NCBI GenBank assembly: GCA_902801585.1
Contig: CADCIU010000033.1
Location: 1 to 31,220, forward strand
Length of the DNA: 31,220 bases
Reading direction: 5' to 3'
Source: an uncultured Lachnospiraceae bacterium
GTDB lineage: Bacteria; Bacillota_A; Clostridia; Lachnospirales; Lachnospiraceae
In this document: piece by piece, positions 1-7,492 of the stretch
Numbering within the stretch: the stretch's first letter is position 1
Layout: each line of letters begins with the position of its first letter
The notes under the pieces: generated by a model
Told to the model about the DNA's origin: nothing
Databases searched by the model: none
Seen by the model: only the letters and a program-made list of their open reading frames with translations
Translations under genes and position numbers: made by a program

Positions 1-1429
1 GTCCATGCCGGAGAGGCCGGGGAACTCGACGGTGTCGATCTTGTTGAGGTAACGGCCGTACTGAGCATAGAGCTCTTCCAGACGCTGCTTGATGCTGGAA
101 CCGATGCTGCGGTAGTAAGCAGCCATCTCGCAGATCAGCATGGAACCGATGATCGCATCCTTGTCACGGACATAAGGGCCTGCCAGATAGCCGTAGCTCT
201 CTTCAAAACCGAAGATGAAGCGGTCGACTTCGCCTGCTGCTTCGAGCTGTGCGATCTGATCGCCGATCCACTTGAATCCGGTCAGAGTCTGACGAAGCTC
301 TACGCCGTAGTGCTCAGCGACCTTTGCTGCCAGAGGAGTGGAGACAATGGACATGACAGCAACGGGGTTCTTAGGCATTGTGCCTTTTTCAATGCGGCCT
401 GCGCAGATATAATCGAGCAGCAGAACGCCCATTTCATTACCGGAAACCAGCTCATAGGAGCCGTCAGGGCACTTCATGGCAATACCGACGCGGTCTGCAT
501 CGGGGTCGGTAGCGAGCATCAGATCAGCGCCGACTTCCTTGGCCAGCTCCAGACCCTTGCGGAGAGCCTCAAAGATCTCGGGGTTGGGATAAGGGCAGGT
601 GGTGAAGTAGCCGTTGGGATACTCCTGCTCCTTGACGATGGTGATATCGGTGATGCCCATATCCTTCAGGACGCGGGTAACGGGAACGAGGCCTGTGCCG
701 TTCAGAGGAGAGTAGGAGGCCTGTGCCGTTCAGAGGAGAGTAGACCAGCTTGAGACCTGCGGTCTTGCAAAGACCCGGACGTACCTGACGGGATTCGATC
801 GCCTCGTAGAGAGCTTCCTTGCAGTCATCGCCGACGAACTTGATGAGGCCCTTCTCAACGCCTTCTGCGAAGGACATGTACTTAGCGCCTGTCAGAACGT
901 CTGTCTTCTGGATTGCGTCATAAACGATTGCTGCCGCATCGTCTGTCATCTGGCATCCGTCAGGGCCATAAGCCTTGAATCCGTTATATTTCGCCGGGTT
1001 GTGGGATGCTGTGATCATGATACCGGCGTTGCAGTTGTAGTAACGGGTCGCGAAACTCAGCGCGGGAACGGGCATGAGCTCGTCATAAATGCGGACATTG
1101 ATGCCGTTTGCAGCCAGAACGCCTGCAGCATCACGTGCGAAATTCCAGCCCTTGAGACGGCTGTCATAACTGATCGCCACGGTCTGTGTGCCGCCCTGTG
1201 TGAGTACCCAGCTGGCCACGCCCTGTGTAGCCTGACGGACTACCCAGATGTTCATGCGGTTTGTACCTGCTCCGAGGGTTCCGCGCAGTCCTGCAGTACC
1301 AAATGCAAGCGCAACTGCGAAGCGCTCTTTGATCGCGTCGTCGTCACCTTCGATGCTCTTAAGTTCGGCGTTCAGGTCGGGGTCCTGAAGGTCAAATTCT
1401 GACCAGCGTTTGTAATCATCCAGATACAT
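1..1429 (-). pseudogene. Phosphoglucomutase/phosphomannomutase, frameshifted by a 28-bp tandem duplication; 3' end off window
   Basis: This is an alpha-D-phosphohexomutase that interconverts hexose 1- and 6-phosphates for nucleotide-sugar synthesis. The start ATG at 1427-1429 follows a GGAGAGA ribosome binding site. Near the N-terminus it has FGTAGLRG, and the catalytic phosphoserine loop TASHNP lies at residues 140-145. After the sequence YSPLNGTG (about residue 230) the frame is lost at two perfect 28-bp copies, 688-715 and 716-743. Removing one copy restores a continuous frame to the window edge. That downstream frame carries the metal loop DPDADR (about 490-515) and the substrate loop GFEESYGY (about 190-210), so the gene is otherwise well preserved. 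As written, translation ends at 569-571, giving a truncated protein without metal and phosphate-binding domains. The gene is cut by position 1. The duplication could be a real mutation, a reversible slippage state, or an assembly error. Confidence 0.9.
688..743. repeat. Perfect 28-bp tandem duplication inside the phosphohexomutase gene
   Basis: Positions 688-715 and 716-743 are identical; each copy begins GAGGCCTGTG and ends GAGAGTAG. Because 28 is not a multiple of three, the second copy shifts the reading frame of the minus-strand gene. Deleting either copy reconstructs the expected family sequence exactly, with no other change needed. Confidence 0.95.
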
Positions 1430-1633
1430 AGATTCTCTCTCCATTCCGGAGCGCGGCTGATGCAGGACTGACTGCAGCGCTCCGTCGCAGCCAGTGGTGT
1501 CTGATCGGCAGGACCGGTCAGGCATAATTGATGTAAGTTGTGGAGTTATGGCAAAATACTGATGATTTTACAGAAATCTGCCAAAACAATCGCCATAGAA
1601 CAATAAAGATTTAGGCATTTCTACCTAATAATA

Positions 1634-1662
1634 ATATTACGAACTTTGCTGACTGTTGTCAA
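1634..1662 (-). promoter_or_regulatory. Promoter for the phosphohexomutase gene
   Basis: On the minus strand, TTGACA (1662-1657) is followed after exactly 17 bp by TAATAT (1639-1634). Transcription would begin near 1627, leaving a leader of about 200 nt before the ATG at 1429. That leader contains complementary arms GGAGCG/CGCTCC (1478-1483 and 1448-1453 on the window) right before the ribosome binding site. Confidence 0.7.
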
Positions 1663-1725
1663 TGTATCCTCAACTTACAATTTAAACAAAGTGCCTTTGT
1701 GAACTGCGTACAATCGGAAAACGCA

Positions 1726-1754
1726 TTGTTTTCGTGTATGAAAGATGCTAAAGT
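1726..1754 (+). promoter_or_regulatory. Weak candidate promoter for the glycosyltransferase operon
   Basis: TTGTTT (1726-1731), a 17-bp spacer and TAAAGT (1749-1754) lie about 33 bp ahead of the first glycosyltransferase start. Each hexamer matches consensus only partly. The rest of the 1430-1787 divergent gap holds the opposite-strand promoter and no gene that I can support. Confidence 0.35.
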
Positions 1755-1787
1755 TAATTATATGACATTGGAGAGGAGTGCACATAC

Positions 1788-3359
1788 ATGGTAGTCAGAA
1801 ATTACAATGACTGGTATTTGGCACATAAAGAGGCCCTGGCAAAGAAGATCGAGACACAGGATCATACGGCGGGCGAAATGCTCACGTCAGAGATCGTCAG
1901 GTATTCACACCTGAAGAATCACCTGCTTGCGGAGGATCATGAAGCGACGGATATCATCATCGCATGTGATGACGACGGTCAGCCTGATGAGTTCGCGGAC
2001 ATTCTGATCAGAGACTATTTTGCGTCGCATCCCGAGATCAATCTTCTGTATGCGGATGAGGACAGGATCGCAGAGGACGGCGTGCATCTTGATCCATGGT
2101 TCAAGTCGGAGTGGGCGCCGGATACATTTCTCTCGACTTTCTATTTCGGCAATATCATCGCATTCCGGACGTCTGCTTTTGCAATGATCAATCCCGGAAA
2201 GAGAAGATCCTCCAATTATGAGAGCGAATCTGCCCTGAGGGAGGACACTCTTGACGAAGAGAGGGCCCGTACCAATGAGGACGACTGGCCTGTGAGAGCC
2301 TGGATCTACGGGACGCTGTGCCTCAAGCTTGCACAGGCGGACGGGGGATACAACAAGAGGCCGGACGGCAGCTGGAATGAGTTCCCGATCGGCCATGTTC
2401 CGGAGATCCTCTATCACGGGAGCCACAGGGTCGAGCTGTGGAACGGGAATCTGATCAAGGATTCACTGACCGGGCGATACAGCGTGGATTCCGCTTATAC
2501 AAGACTGATCAGCATCATTGTTCCCAGCAAGGATAACCCGGAAATGCTCGCGCGCTGCGTCCGCTCCATAGAGAAGCACACATCGGTCCCTCATGAGATC
2601 ATCATCGTCGATAACGGCTCCAACGAAGTCAACCGCAGGAAAGTGCGCGAATTGGTGGAGGAGATCAACGAGGACGGCAGATGCCTGTATATCTTCAAGC
2701 GAATGGGATTCAATATGCCTGCATTTTATAATCTCGGCGCACAGTACGCCAACGGTGAAATGCTCCTGTTCGTACATGATGACATTGTGGTCCAAAAGAG
2801 AGGCTGGCTGTCGCACTTGTCCGAGAAAGCCAAACTCCCTTACGTGGGCGCGGTTGGGATGAAGCTTCTGTACCCCAGTTCGAATATCATCCAGCACGCC
2901 GGCATCGTATCAGTGGAAGGTGGAGTCGTCTATAAATTGCAGTACTGCAGAAATGAAGAGTCTTACTATTTTGACTTCAACAAGGGCGTGCGCAACCTGC
3001 TGGCAATGAGCGGGGCCTGCATCATGGTGAGAGAAGAGCTCTTCCGCGAAGTCGGCGGTTTTGACGAGAAGAATTTCCCGGCTTACGGCGGCGATATCGA
3101 TTTCTGCTGGAGAGTATTCGAAAAGGGATACTATAACGTCGTGCGCAACAATATGTATCTGTTCTACTTTGAGTCCTATTCTCCGGAGAACAGCAAGACG
3201 AAGGAGGAGCGTGAACTCCAGCGGCCCGGTGAAATGAAACGGCTGCGCGAACTCCATCCCGATCTGTCCGCAAGAGACCCCTATTATCACAGATACCTGA
3301 CGCAGGATGTGAAGGAACCGCGCTTTAGGATCAATCTGGAGGACACGGACGTTAAGTGA
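1788..3359 (+). CDS. GT2 family glycosyltransferase (half plus full GT-A domain)
   Basis: This is a 523-residue cytosolic glycosyltransferase, probably adding sugars to a lipid-linked surface polysaccharide; donor and acceptor cannot be read from the sequence. The C-terminal part is a complete GT-A fold: the start SIIVPSKDN at about 242, the DXD-like HDD at 330-332, the acceptor-side GAVGMKLLYP at about 354, and GGDIDFCWR at 434-442. The N-terminal 230 residues resemble only the second half of another GT-A domain, with a DDD at 61-63 and LLYADEDRI at 86-94 but no preceding nucleotide-binding half. The ATG is preceded by GGAGAGG. It leads a set of three GT2 genes spaced by 19-30 bp, which suggests one transcript. 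It resembles the double-domain enzymes of O-antigen or rhamnan clusters; the exact role is inferred. Confidence 0.85.
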   Translation: MVVRNYNDWYLAHKEALAKKIETQDHTAGEMLTSEIVRYSHLKNHLLAEDHEATDIIIACDDDGQPDEFADILIRDYFASHPEINLLYADEDRIAEDGVHLDPWFKSEWAPDTFLSTFYFGNIIAFRTSAFAMINPGKRRSSNYESESALREDTLDEERARTNEDDWPVRAWIYGTLCLKLAQADGGYNKRPDGSWNEFPIGHVPEILYHGSHRVELWNGNLIKDSLTGRYSVDSAYTRLISIIVPSKDNPEMLARCVRSIEKHTSVPHEIIIVDNGSNEVNRRKVRELVEEINEDGRCLYIFKRMGFNMPAFYNLGAQYANGEMLLFVHDDIVVQKRGWLSHLSEKAKLPYVGAVGMKLLYPSSNIIQHAGIVSVEGGVVYKLQYCRNEESYYFDFNKGVRNLLAMSGACIMVREELFREVGGFDEKNFPAYGGDIDFCWRVFEKGYYNVVRNNMYLFYFESYSPENSKTKEERELQRPGEMKRLRELHPDLSARDPYYHRYLTQDVKEPRFRINLEDTDVK

Positions 3360-3378
3360 AGCATATGAGGTGCTGATT

Positions 3379-4761
3379 GTGTCAATTTGGAACGATTTGG
3401 GAAAACGGGTTGGCGGTACTCGTCAAAAAATAAAAAAGCCCGGGATCGCTCCGGTGATCAGGAAGCTGCCTGTGCCGGGAAAAGGGGAACGGAGCGAAAA
3501 GGCCGTAAGGCACAAGTATCAATATACGGAACCCGAGGCGTCGGTCCTTCTCAACCAGAGAGCCGTATGGGACAGGCTCAAGGGCGGAGAAAAACCGGAA
3601 GAAGCGCTGGAGGCATCAGCATCGGTCCTCAAGGTGCGTCATGTTCCGCTCATCAGTGTGATCGTGACGACCTATGAGCCGGTCATCCGCTATTTTGAAA
3701 ACACGCTGATATCCGTGCTCTCTCAGACGTACGGAGGATTTGAGCTGATCATAGCGGACACAAGCATGAGCTCGGCAGTCCGGGATGTCCTCGATCACTA
3801 CAGAGATGAGAGGATCCGGTATTACAGTGTGCCCGGAAACAGGGGCGATGCATCACTGATCAACGATGCTGCATATATGGCGGCCGGCGATTATGTCTGC
3901 GCCGTCGATACGGGGGACCTCCTTACGAAGGACGCGCTGTACGAAGTCTTTATGTACATTATGAGGACGGACGCGGAGATCCTTTATACGGATGAGGACC
4001 ACTGCGACGCGGCCGGAAAGCGGTTTGACCAGCCCAACTATAAGCCGGATTTCAACAAGGATTACCTGCTGTCCAACAACTATATGAGAAGACTGCTCGT
4101 GATCCGCCGCGAGCTGTTTCTTGCGCTGCGTCTTAGGGATTCATTTGACGGTGCGCTGACTTACGATCTGGTCCTGAGAGCGCCCAAGTCGGCAGTCTGC
4201 CATGTTCCGCACATTTTGTATCATGTCAGCAGCGCTTCGTCGGATTCGAAGAAAGCGGGCAGAGAGCCCGATGCGGATATAGCGGCGGGAAGAGCGGCTC
4301 TCGAAGATTATTTCCGGGTGCGCAGCATAAGGGCCAAGGTCAGTTATTCGAGCAGAAAAGGAATTTACAGGATCAGCTACACACCTGACATTTTTACCTG
4401 CCGCACGGACGTGGGCGCCGTGGGGGGAAGAGTCCTGAGCCGCACGCATAAGGTCGTCGGCGGAATGTTTGACAATAACGGCAAAGTGATGTACGAGGGC
4501 TGGGACGAAGCGGAAGGCGGGCCTATGAACCGGGCACTGACAGTGCAGAATGCGTTTGCCATAGATGCCCGCTGTATGCGGGTCAGGCCCGAACTGAGGA
4601 GCCTGTATGACGAGATCTTCGGAAAGCCCGGCAGCCCACGGTATTTTGACTGGGACAAGGAGCCGCAGGAACTCAGAAGAAGGAGCATCCTCTTCAGCAG
4701 AAGGATCCGGGAGCTGGGATATGTGATCGTCTGGGACCCTTCGTTTATCACTGTGGTCTGA
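3379..4761 (+). CDS. GT2 family glycosyltransferase (full plus half GT-A domain)
   Basis: About 460 residues. The likely start is GTG at 3379, because GAGGTG at 3367-3372 is then ideally spaced; an in-frame GTG at 3370 would overlap that site. After a basic, low-complexity N-terminus comes a GT-A domain from about residue 91 (SVIVTTYEP), with VDTGD at 176-180 as the metal-binding element and LYTDEDHCD at about 203. From about 345 the sequence VGAVGGRVLSR resembles the acceptor half of a second GT-A domain whose nucleotide-binding half is missing. This is the mirror image of the upstream gene, which has half a domain first and a full one second. Together they may act as a pair, or both may descend from longer two-domain enzymes. 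The substrate is unknown. Confidence 0.8.
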   Translation: MSIWNDLGKRVGGTRQKIKKPGIAPVIRKLPVPGKGERSEKAVRHKYQYTEPEASVLLNQRAVWDRLKGGEKPEEALEASASVLKVRHVPLISVIVTTYEPVIRYFENTLISVLSQTYGGFELIIADTSMSSAVRDVLDHYRDERIRYYSVPGNRGDASLINDAAYMAAGDYVCAVDTGDLLTKDALYEVFMYIMRTDAEILYTDEDHCDAAGKRFDQPNYKPDFNKDYLLSNNYMRRLLVIRRELFLALRLRDSFDGALTYDLVLRAPKSAVCHVPHILYHVSSASSDSKKAGREPDADIAAGRAALEDYFRVRSIRAKVSYSSRKGIYRISYTPDIFTCRTDVGAVGGRVLSRTHKVVGGMFDNNGKVMYEGWDEAEGGPMNRALTVQNAFAIDARCMRVRPELRSLYDEIFGKPGSPRYFDWDKEPQELRRRSILFSRRIRELGYVIVWDPSFITVV

Positions 4762-4791
4762 GAAACGCCCCAGCCGGCAGATGGGAAGTGA

Positions 4792-5796
4792 ATGGCAGAT
4801 ATGAATACCAACAAGATTACACTTCTGATTCCGGCGCGCAGTGCAGATGAGAAGCTTTCAAGGTGCCTGCGGTCGGTACGGGCCGGAACGATGGTACCCA
4901 AGGTCATCGTGCTGGACCTCAGTACACAAGATCAGACAGCGGAGCGGATCCGAAGAGACGATCCGGAGATCACAGTGTTCCGAATGGGGATGAATCCGGG
5001 AAGAGCCCATGCGCTCAATACGGGATTTCACATTGCTTTGACGCCGTTCGTGATGACGCTTGATCCCTGTATGCGGGTCGGAAAGCACTGCGTGGAAGAA
5101 TTATACCGGGCGATCCGGGAGGATGAAGCGGTGTTCAGTGTCCAGGCCGCGATCCTGACGGAAGAAGACGGCGTTCCGGTAAAGGAAGCGGGGTGGAGAC
5201 AGAACTTCGCCGGTGAGCCCTATGTGATGAAATACAAAGGAAAACAGGCGCGAAGGATCGGTATGATCCATACAACTGCAGCATGTCAGATCGATGCCGC
5301 CATGTACAGAGCGGAGGCTCTTGAGACGACCGGGATTCTGGATGAGCGCTACTACGGAATGCTCGAGGACGCAGACCTCGGGATCCGTGCCCGCCGGGAG
5401 GGATATCGAAATCTCTATGTACCCGGAGCAGTATGCATGAGGCAGGAGAATACAGTTCCGAGCCGGTTCAGGGAGCAGCTCGAAATCGGGAATCTTGAGT
5501 ATTTTCGGTATAAGAACAGGAGCACAGGTCAGCTGGCGGGGCGGCCGTATCTGGCAGTGATACAGCGGCTTCGCAGTCGGAAGGCGGAAAGAGCCGGCCT
5601 TGGTGAAACCCGCGAGGCGGCACTCCAAAGAGGCAGGATGATGTGCTTCCAGGCGGAAATGGAACTTATGGAGAGGACCGAACTGGGAATGTCGGTGACC
5701 AAGCAGACCCTCTGCGAGGAGTTCTGCATGGAGGTCAAGGATGCAAATCTGCGGAGAGTGTACCCGCTTTACCTCGGTGAAAGGCCTGATCACTGA
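4792..5796 (+). CDS. GT2 family glycosyltransferase, degenerate DXD
   Basis: A 334-residue single-domain GT2 protein. It begins with a typical beta strand (ITLLIPARSADEKLSRCLRS, about 9-28), followed by VIVLDLSTQDQT and NPGRAHALNTGF. The usual DXD metal site reads TLDPCM (about 89-94), so the second aspartate is replaced by cysteine. The later acidic motif LEDADLGIR (about 191-199), which contains the catalytic-base region in this family, is intact. No membrane segments are visible. A second ATG at 4801 fits the GGGAAG site at 4783-4788 about as well as the ATG at 4792, so the start may be three codons later. It lies 30 bp after the second glycosyltransferase and is probably co-transcribed. 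The degenerate site could mean altered metal use or loss of activity. Confidence 0.8.
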   Translation: MADMNTNKITLLIPARSADEKLSRCLRSVRAGTMVPKVIVLDLSTQDQTAERIRRDDPEITVFRMGMNPGRAHALNTGFHIALTPFVMTLDPCMRVGKHCVEELYRAIREDEAVFSVQAAILTEEDGVPVKEAGWRQNFAGEPYVMKYKGKQARRIGMIHTTAACQIDAAMYRAEALETTGILDERYYGMLEDADLGIRARREGYRNLYVPGAVCMRQENTVPSRFREQLEIGNLEYFRYKNRSTGQLAGRPYLAVIQRLRSRKAERAGLGETREAALQRGRMMCFQAEMELMERTELGMSVTKQTLCEEFCMEVKDANLRRVYPLYLGERPDH

Positions 5797-5805
5797 TCGC
5801 TTAAG

Positions 5806-5893
5806 AATCAGTTCAGAACCTGTCTCAGAATCAATTTTGAATCAATTTCAGAAGCAATTATGAATCAATTTCAGGAGCAATTTTCAGAATTTT
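5806..5893. repeat. Degenerate 11-12-bp periodic repeat array
   Basis: The gap after the glycosyltransferases contains seven to eight back-to-back units related to GAATCAATTTT, each 11-12 bp. The clearest part is a 23-bp double unit, 5839-5861 and 5862-5884, matching at 21 of 23 positions. The period is close to one helical turn. No open reading frame or clear hairpin explains it. The rest of the gap (5797-6037) holds only the promoter listed next. Confidence 0.65.
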
Positions 5894-5953
5894 GAGCCAA
5901 TTCGGGCTAAAGTCGAACTATAGCCGGTGGGACGCCCGGAGGCTCCGAAACGA

Positions 5954-5982
5954 TTGTAAATGAACTTGGATAATGATATTAT
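5954..5982 (+). promoter_or_regulatory. Promoter for the coiled-coil protein / flavin reductase-like operon
   Basis: TTGTAA (5954-5959), a 17-bp spacer and TATTAT (5977-5982) lie 55 bp upstream of the ATG at 6038. The repeat array ends about 60 bp upstream of the -35 element, so it could be an upstream binding region for this promoter. Confidence 0.6.
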
Positions 5983-6037
5983 TGTGGAGACGGACTTTAG
6001 AAAAAACTATAGATCAACCAAAGGAATCGAAACCTAA

Positions 6038-6697
6038 ATGAAAGATTCATCCGTATTATGGAATTATAACAATACAGTGCCGAAGGTCGATTTTTCCAAC
6101 CCCGACGAGATGATCCGTGCCAACGGAGCCGCAGAAGCGGCCCAGACGGACCGGCTCAAGGCGGAAGTGGAGGACTATACCCGGATCCTGGGAGAGCTCA
6201 GGCAGCTGTATGACAAGAATAATGAGCTGATCCAGAAACTTCAGTTCCTGAACCGGAACACGACGGAAGAGATCCGGAACATGATCGAGGAGAACAACCG
6301 CCAGATCACGCTCAAGATCGAAGCCCTCGAGGAATGGGACCACAAAGCTTTTGAGCAGGAAATGAAGCAGACTGTTTCATCCGCGAGAGATGAGATCACG
6401 GGATCGATCCGCGAGTCGTCGACGGCAGCTGAGGACCTCTTCAGGGAGTCCAATGATTTCAACCACAGAGACCATGTGCGTGTCTACAGAAATGTACAGG
6501 CATCCATGATCGCCGAGCTCGCCAAACAGACGCAGGATCTGGAAGGAAAACTGGATCAGATCAGGGAGCTCGCACAGCCGGATCCGTCGGTGAGCAGGAT
6601 GCAGAAGTTTTCATTCGGCCTTCTCATCGCAGTTACGGTCATCCAGATCCTTGAAGGCGCCGGTCTCATTGCGATCCTTACGGGGATTCTTCACTGA
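6038..6697 (+). CDS. Coiled-coil protein with a C-terminal membrane anchor, function unknown
   Basis: A 219-residue protein that I do not recognise as a named family. Residues of about 35-185 are rich in Glu, Lys, Arg, Gln and Leu with heptad-like spacing (for example LKAEVEDYTRILGELRQLYD), indicating long coiled coils. A single hydrophobic segment at about 190-217 (LLIAVTVIQILEGAGLIAIL) is followed by only two residues, so the protein is probably tail-anchored with its bulk in the cytosol. There is no signal peptide. An AAAGGAA site precedes the ATG. Its stop overlaps the next gene's start, so the two are translationally coupled. A structural or scaffold role at the membrane is possible but not shown. 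Confidence 0.75.
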   Translation: MKDSSVLWNYNNTVPKVDFSNPDEMIRANGAAEAAQTDRLKAEVEDYTRILGELRQLYDKNNELIQKLQFLNRNTTEEIRNMIEENNRQITLKIEALEEWDHKAFEQEMKQTVSSARDEITGSIRESSTAAEDLFRESNDFNHRDHVRVYRNVQASMIAELAKQTQDLEGKLDQIRELAQPDPSVSRMQKFSFGLLIAVTVIQILEGAGLIAILTGILH

Positions 6698-7374
6698 TGA
6701 AGTCTTCAATGATGGATAATGAAAAGGCGGGAAGACAGAACTGGAGAGCTTCCAATATGCTTTACCCGGTCCCTGCGGTGCTTATCGGCTCCAGGGACGA
6801 GGAAGGAAAGAACAATCTCATGACGGCGGCCTGGGCAGGGACGATCTGCAGTGATCCGGTCATGCTCTCCGTCTCGATCCGGAAGGAACGTCATTCCCAT
6901 GACGTCATAGAGCGGACAGGGGTCTTTACTGTCAGCCTGACGACTTCGGAACTTGCCTGTGCGACGGATTTCTGCGGCGTCAGATCCGGAAGGGATACGG
7001 ATAAATTCAGCGCGATGCATCTGACAGCGCTTGAATCGGAGAAGATTAATGCGCCGGGCGTGAGTGAGAGCCCGGTGGTGCTGGAGTGCAGGGTCAGTCA
7101 AATCCTCAGGCTCGGCAGCCACGACATGTTCATCGCGGAAGTGGTCAATGTGAGTGTGGACGAACGATACCTTGACCGGAACGGGAAGCTGCAGCTCGAG
7201 AAAGCCGATCTCATCGCGTATTCTCACGGCGAGTATTTCACACTCGGGAAAAAGGTGGGAAAATTCGGGTTTTCCGTGCGGCGCAGACAGGCTTCCGCTA
7301 AGGCCGGAAAAGGAACTGCGGGAGCCGGAAAGAGGCACCGTACAGCAAAAAAACGGTCAAAAATCATTCAATAA
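6697..7374 (+). CDS. Flavin reductase-like (FMN-binding split barrel) protein
   Basis: A 225-residue protein of the flavin reductase-like/flavoredoxin family, which binds FMN and usually moves electrons between NAD(P)H or ferredoxin and a partner. Family features are the N-terminal YPVPAVLIGSRDEEG, NLMTAAWAGTICSDPVMLSV (about 43-62), SVSIRKERHSHDVI, and the later FIAEVVNVSVDE. The last 30 residues are a Lys/Arg/Ala-rich tail that is not part of the core fold. The start codon overlaps the preceding stop in TGATGA. Alternative starts exist at 6709 and 6712. The partner is unknown. The neighbouring FMN-controlled riboflavin transporter is suggestive, but murA and a separate promoter lie between them. 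Confidence 0.85.
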   Translation: MKSSMMDNEKAGRQNWRASNMLYPVPAVLIGSRDEEGKNNLMTAAWAGTICSDPVMLSVSIRKERHSHDVIERTGVFTVSLTTSELACATDFCGVRSGRDTDKFSAMHLTALESEKINAPGVSESPVVLECRVSQILRLGSHDMFIAEVVNVSVDERYLDRNGKLQLEKADLIAYSHGEYFTLGKKVGKFGFSVRRRQASAKAGKGTAGAGKRHRTAKKRSKIIQ

Positions 7375-7422
7375 TGACAAATATCGACTTTCCGAAGCAG
7401 TAGTTTGCCATCAAACTGCCGA

Positions 7423-7452
7423 TTGACAGTTTAAGGCAGGCGGGAGTATCAT
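7423..7452 (+). promoter_or_regulatory. Promoter for murA
   Basis: TTGACA (7423-7428), an 18-bp spacer and TATCAT (7447-7452) lie about 40 bp before the murA ATG. Short overlapping inverted repeats (AGTTTG 7402-7407 with CAAACT 7412-7417; AAACTG 7413-7418 with CAGTTT 7427-7432) cover the -35 region and could be an operator. Confidence 0.65.
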
Positions 7453-7492
7453 CCTCGTACTGCAAAAAAAGCGATTACAATAGAGGGACGGT

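Noticed and set aside
310..753. Plus-strand frame opposite the broken phosphohexomutase gene
   Set aside because: It mirrors the conserved minus-strand coding sequence; the apparent gene is a by-product of the same codon bias.
5806..5893. CRISPR array
   Set aside because: The units are only 11-12 bp, contiguous and degenerate, with no unique spacers and no cas genes.
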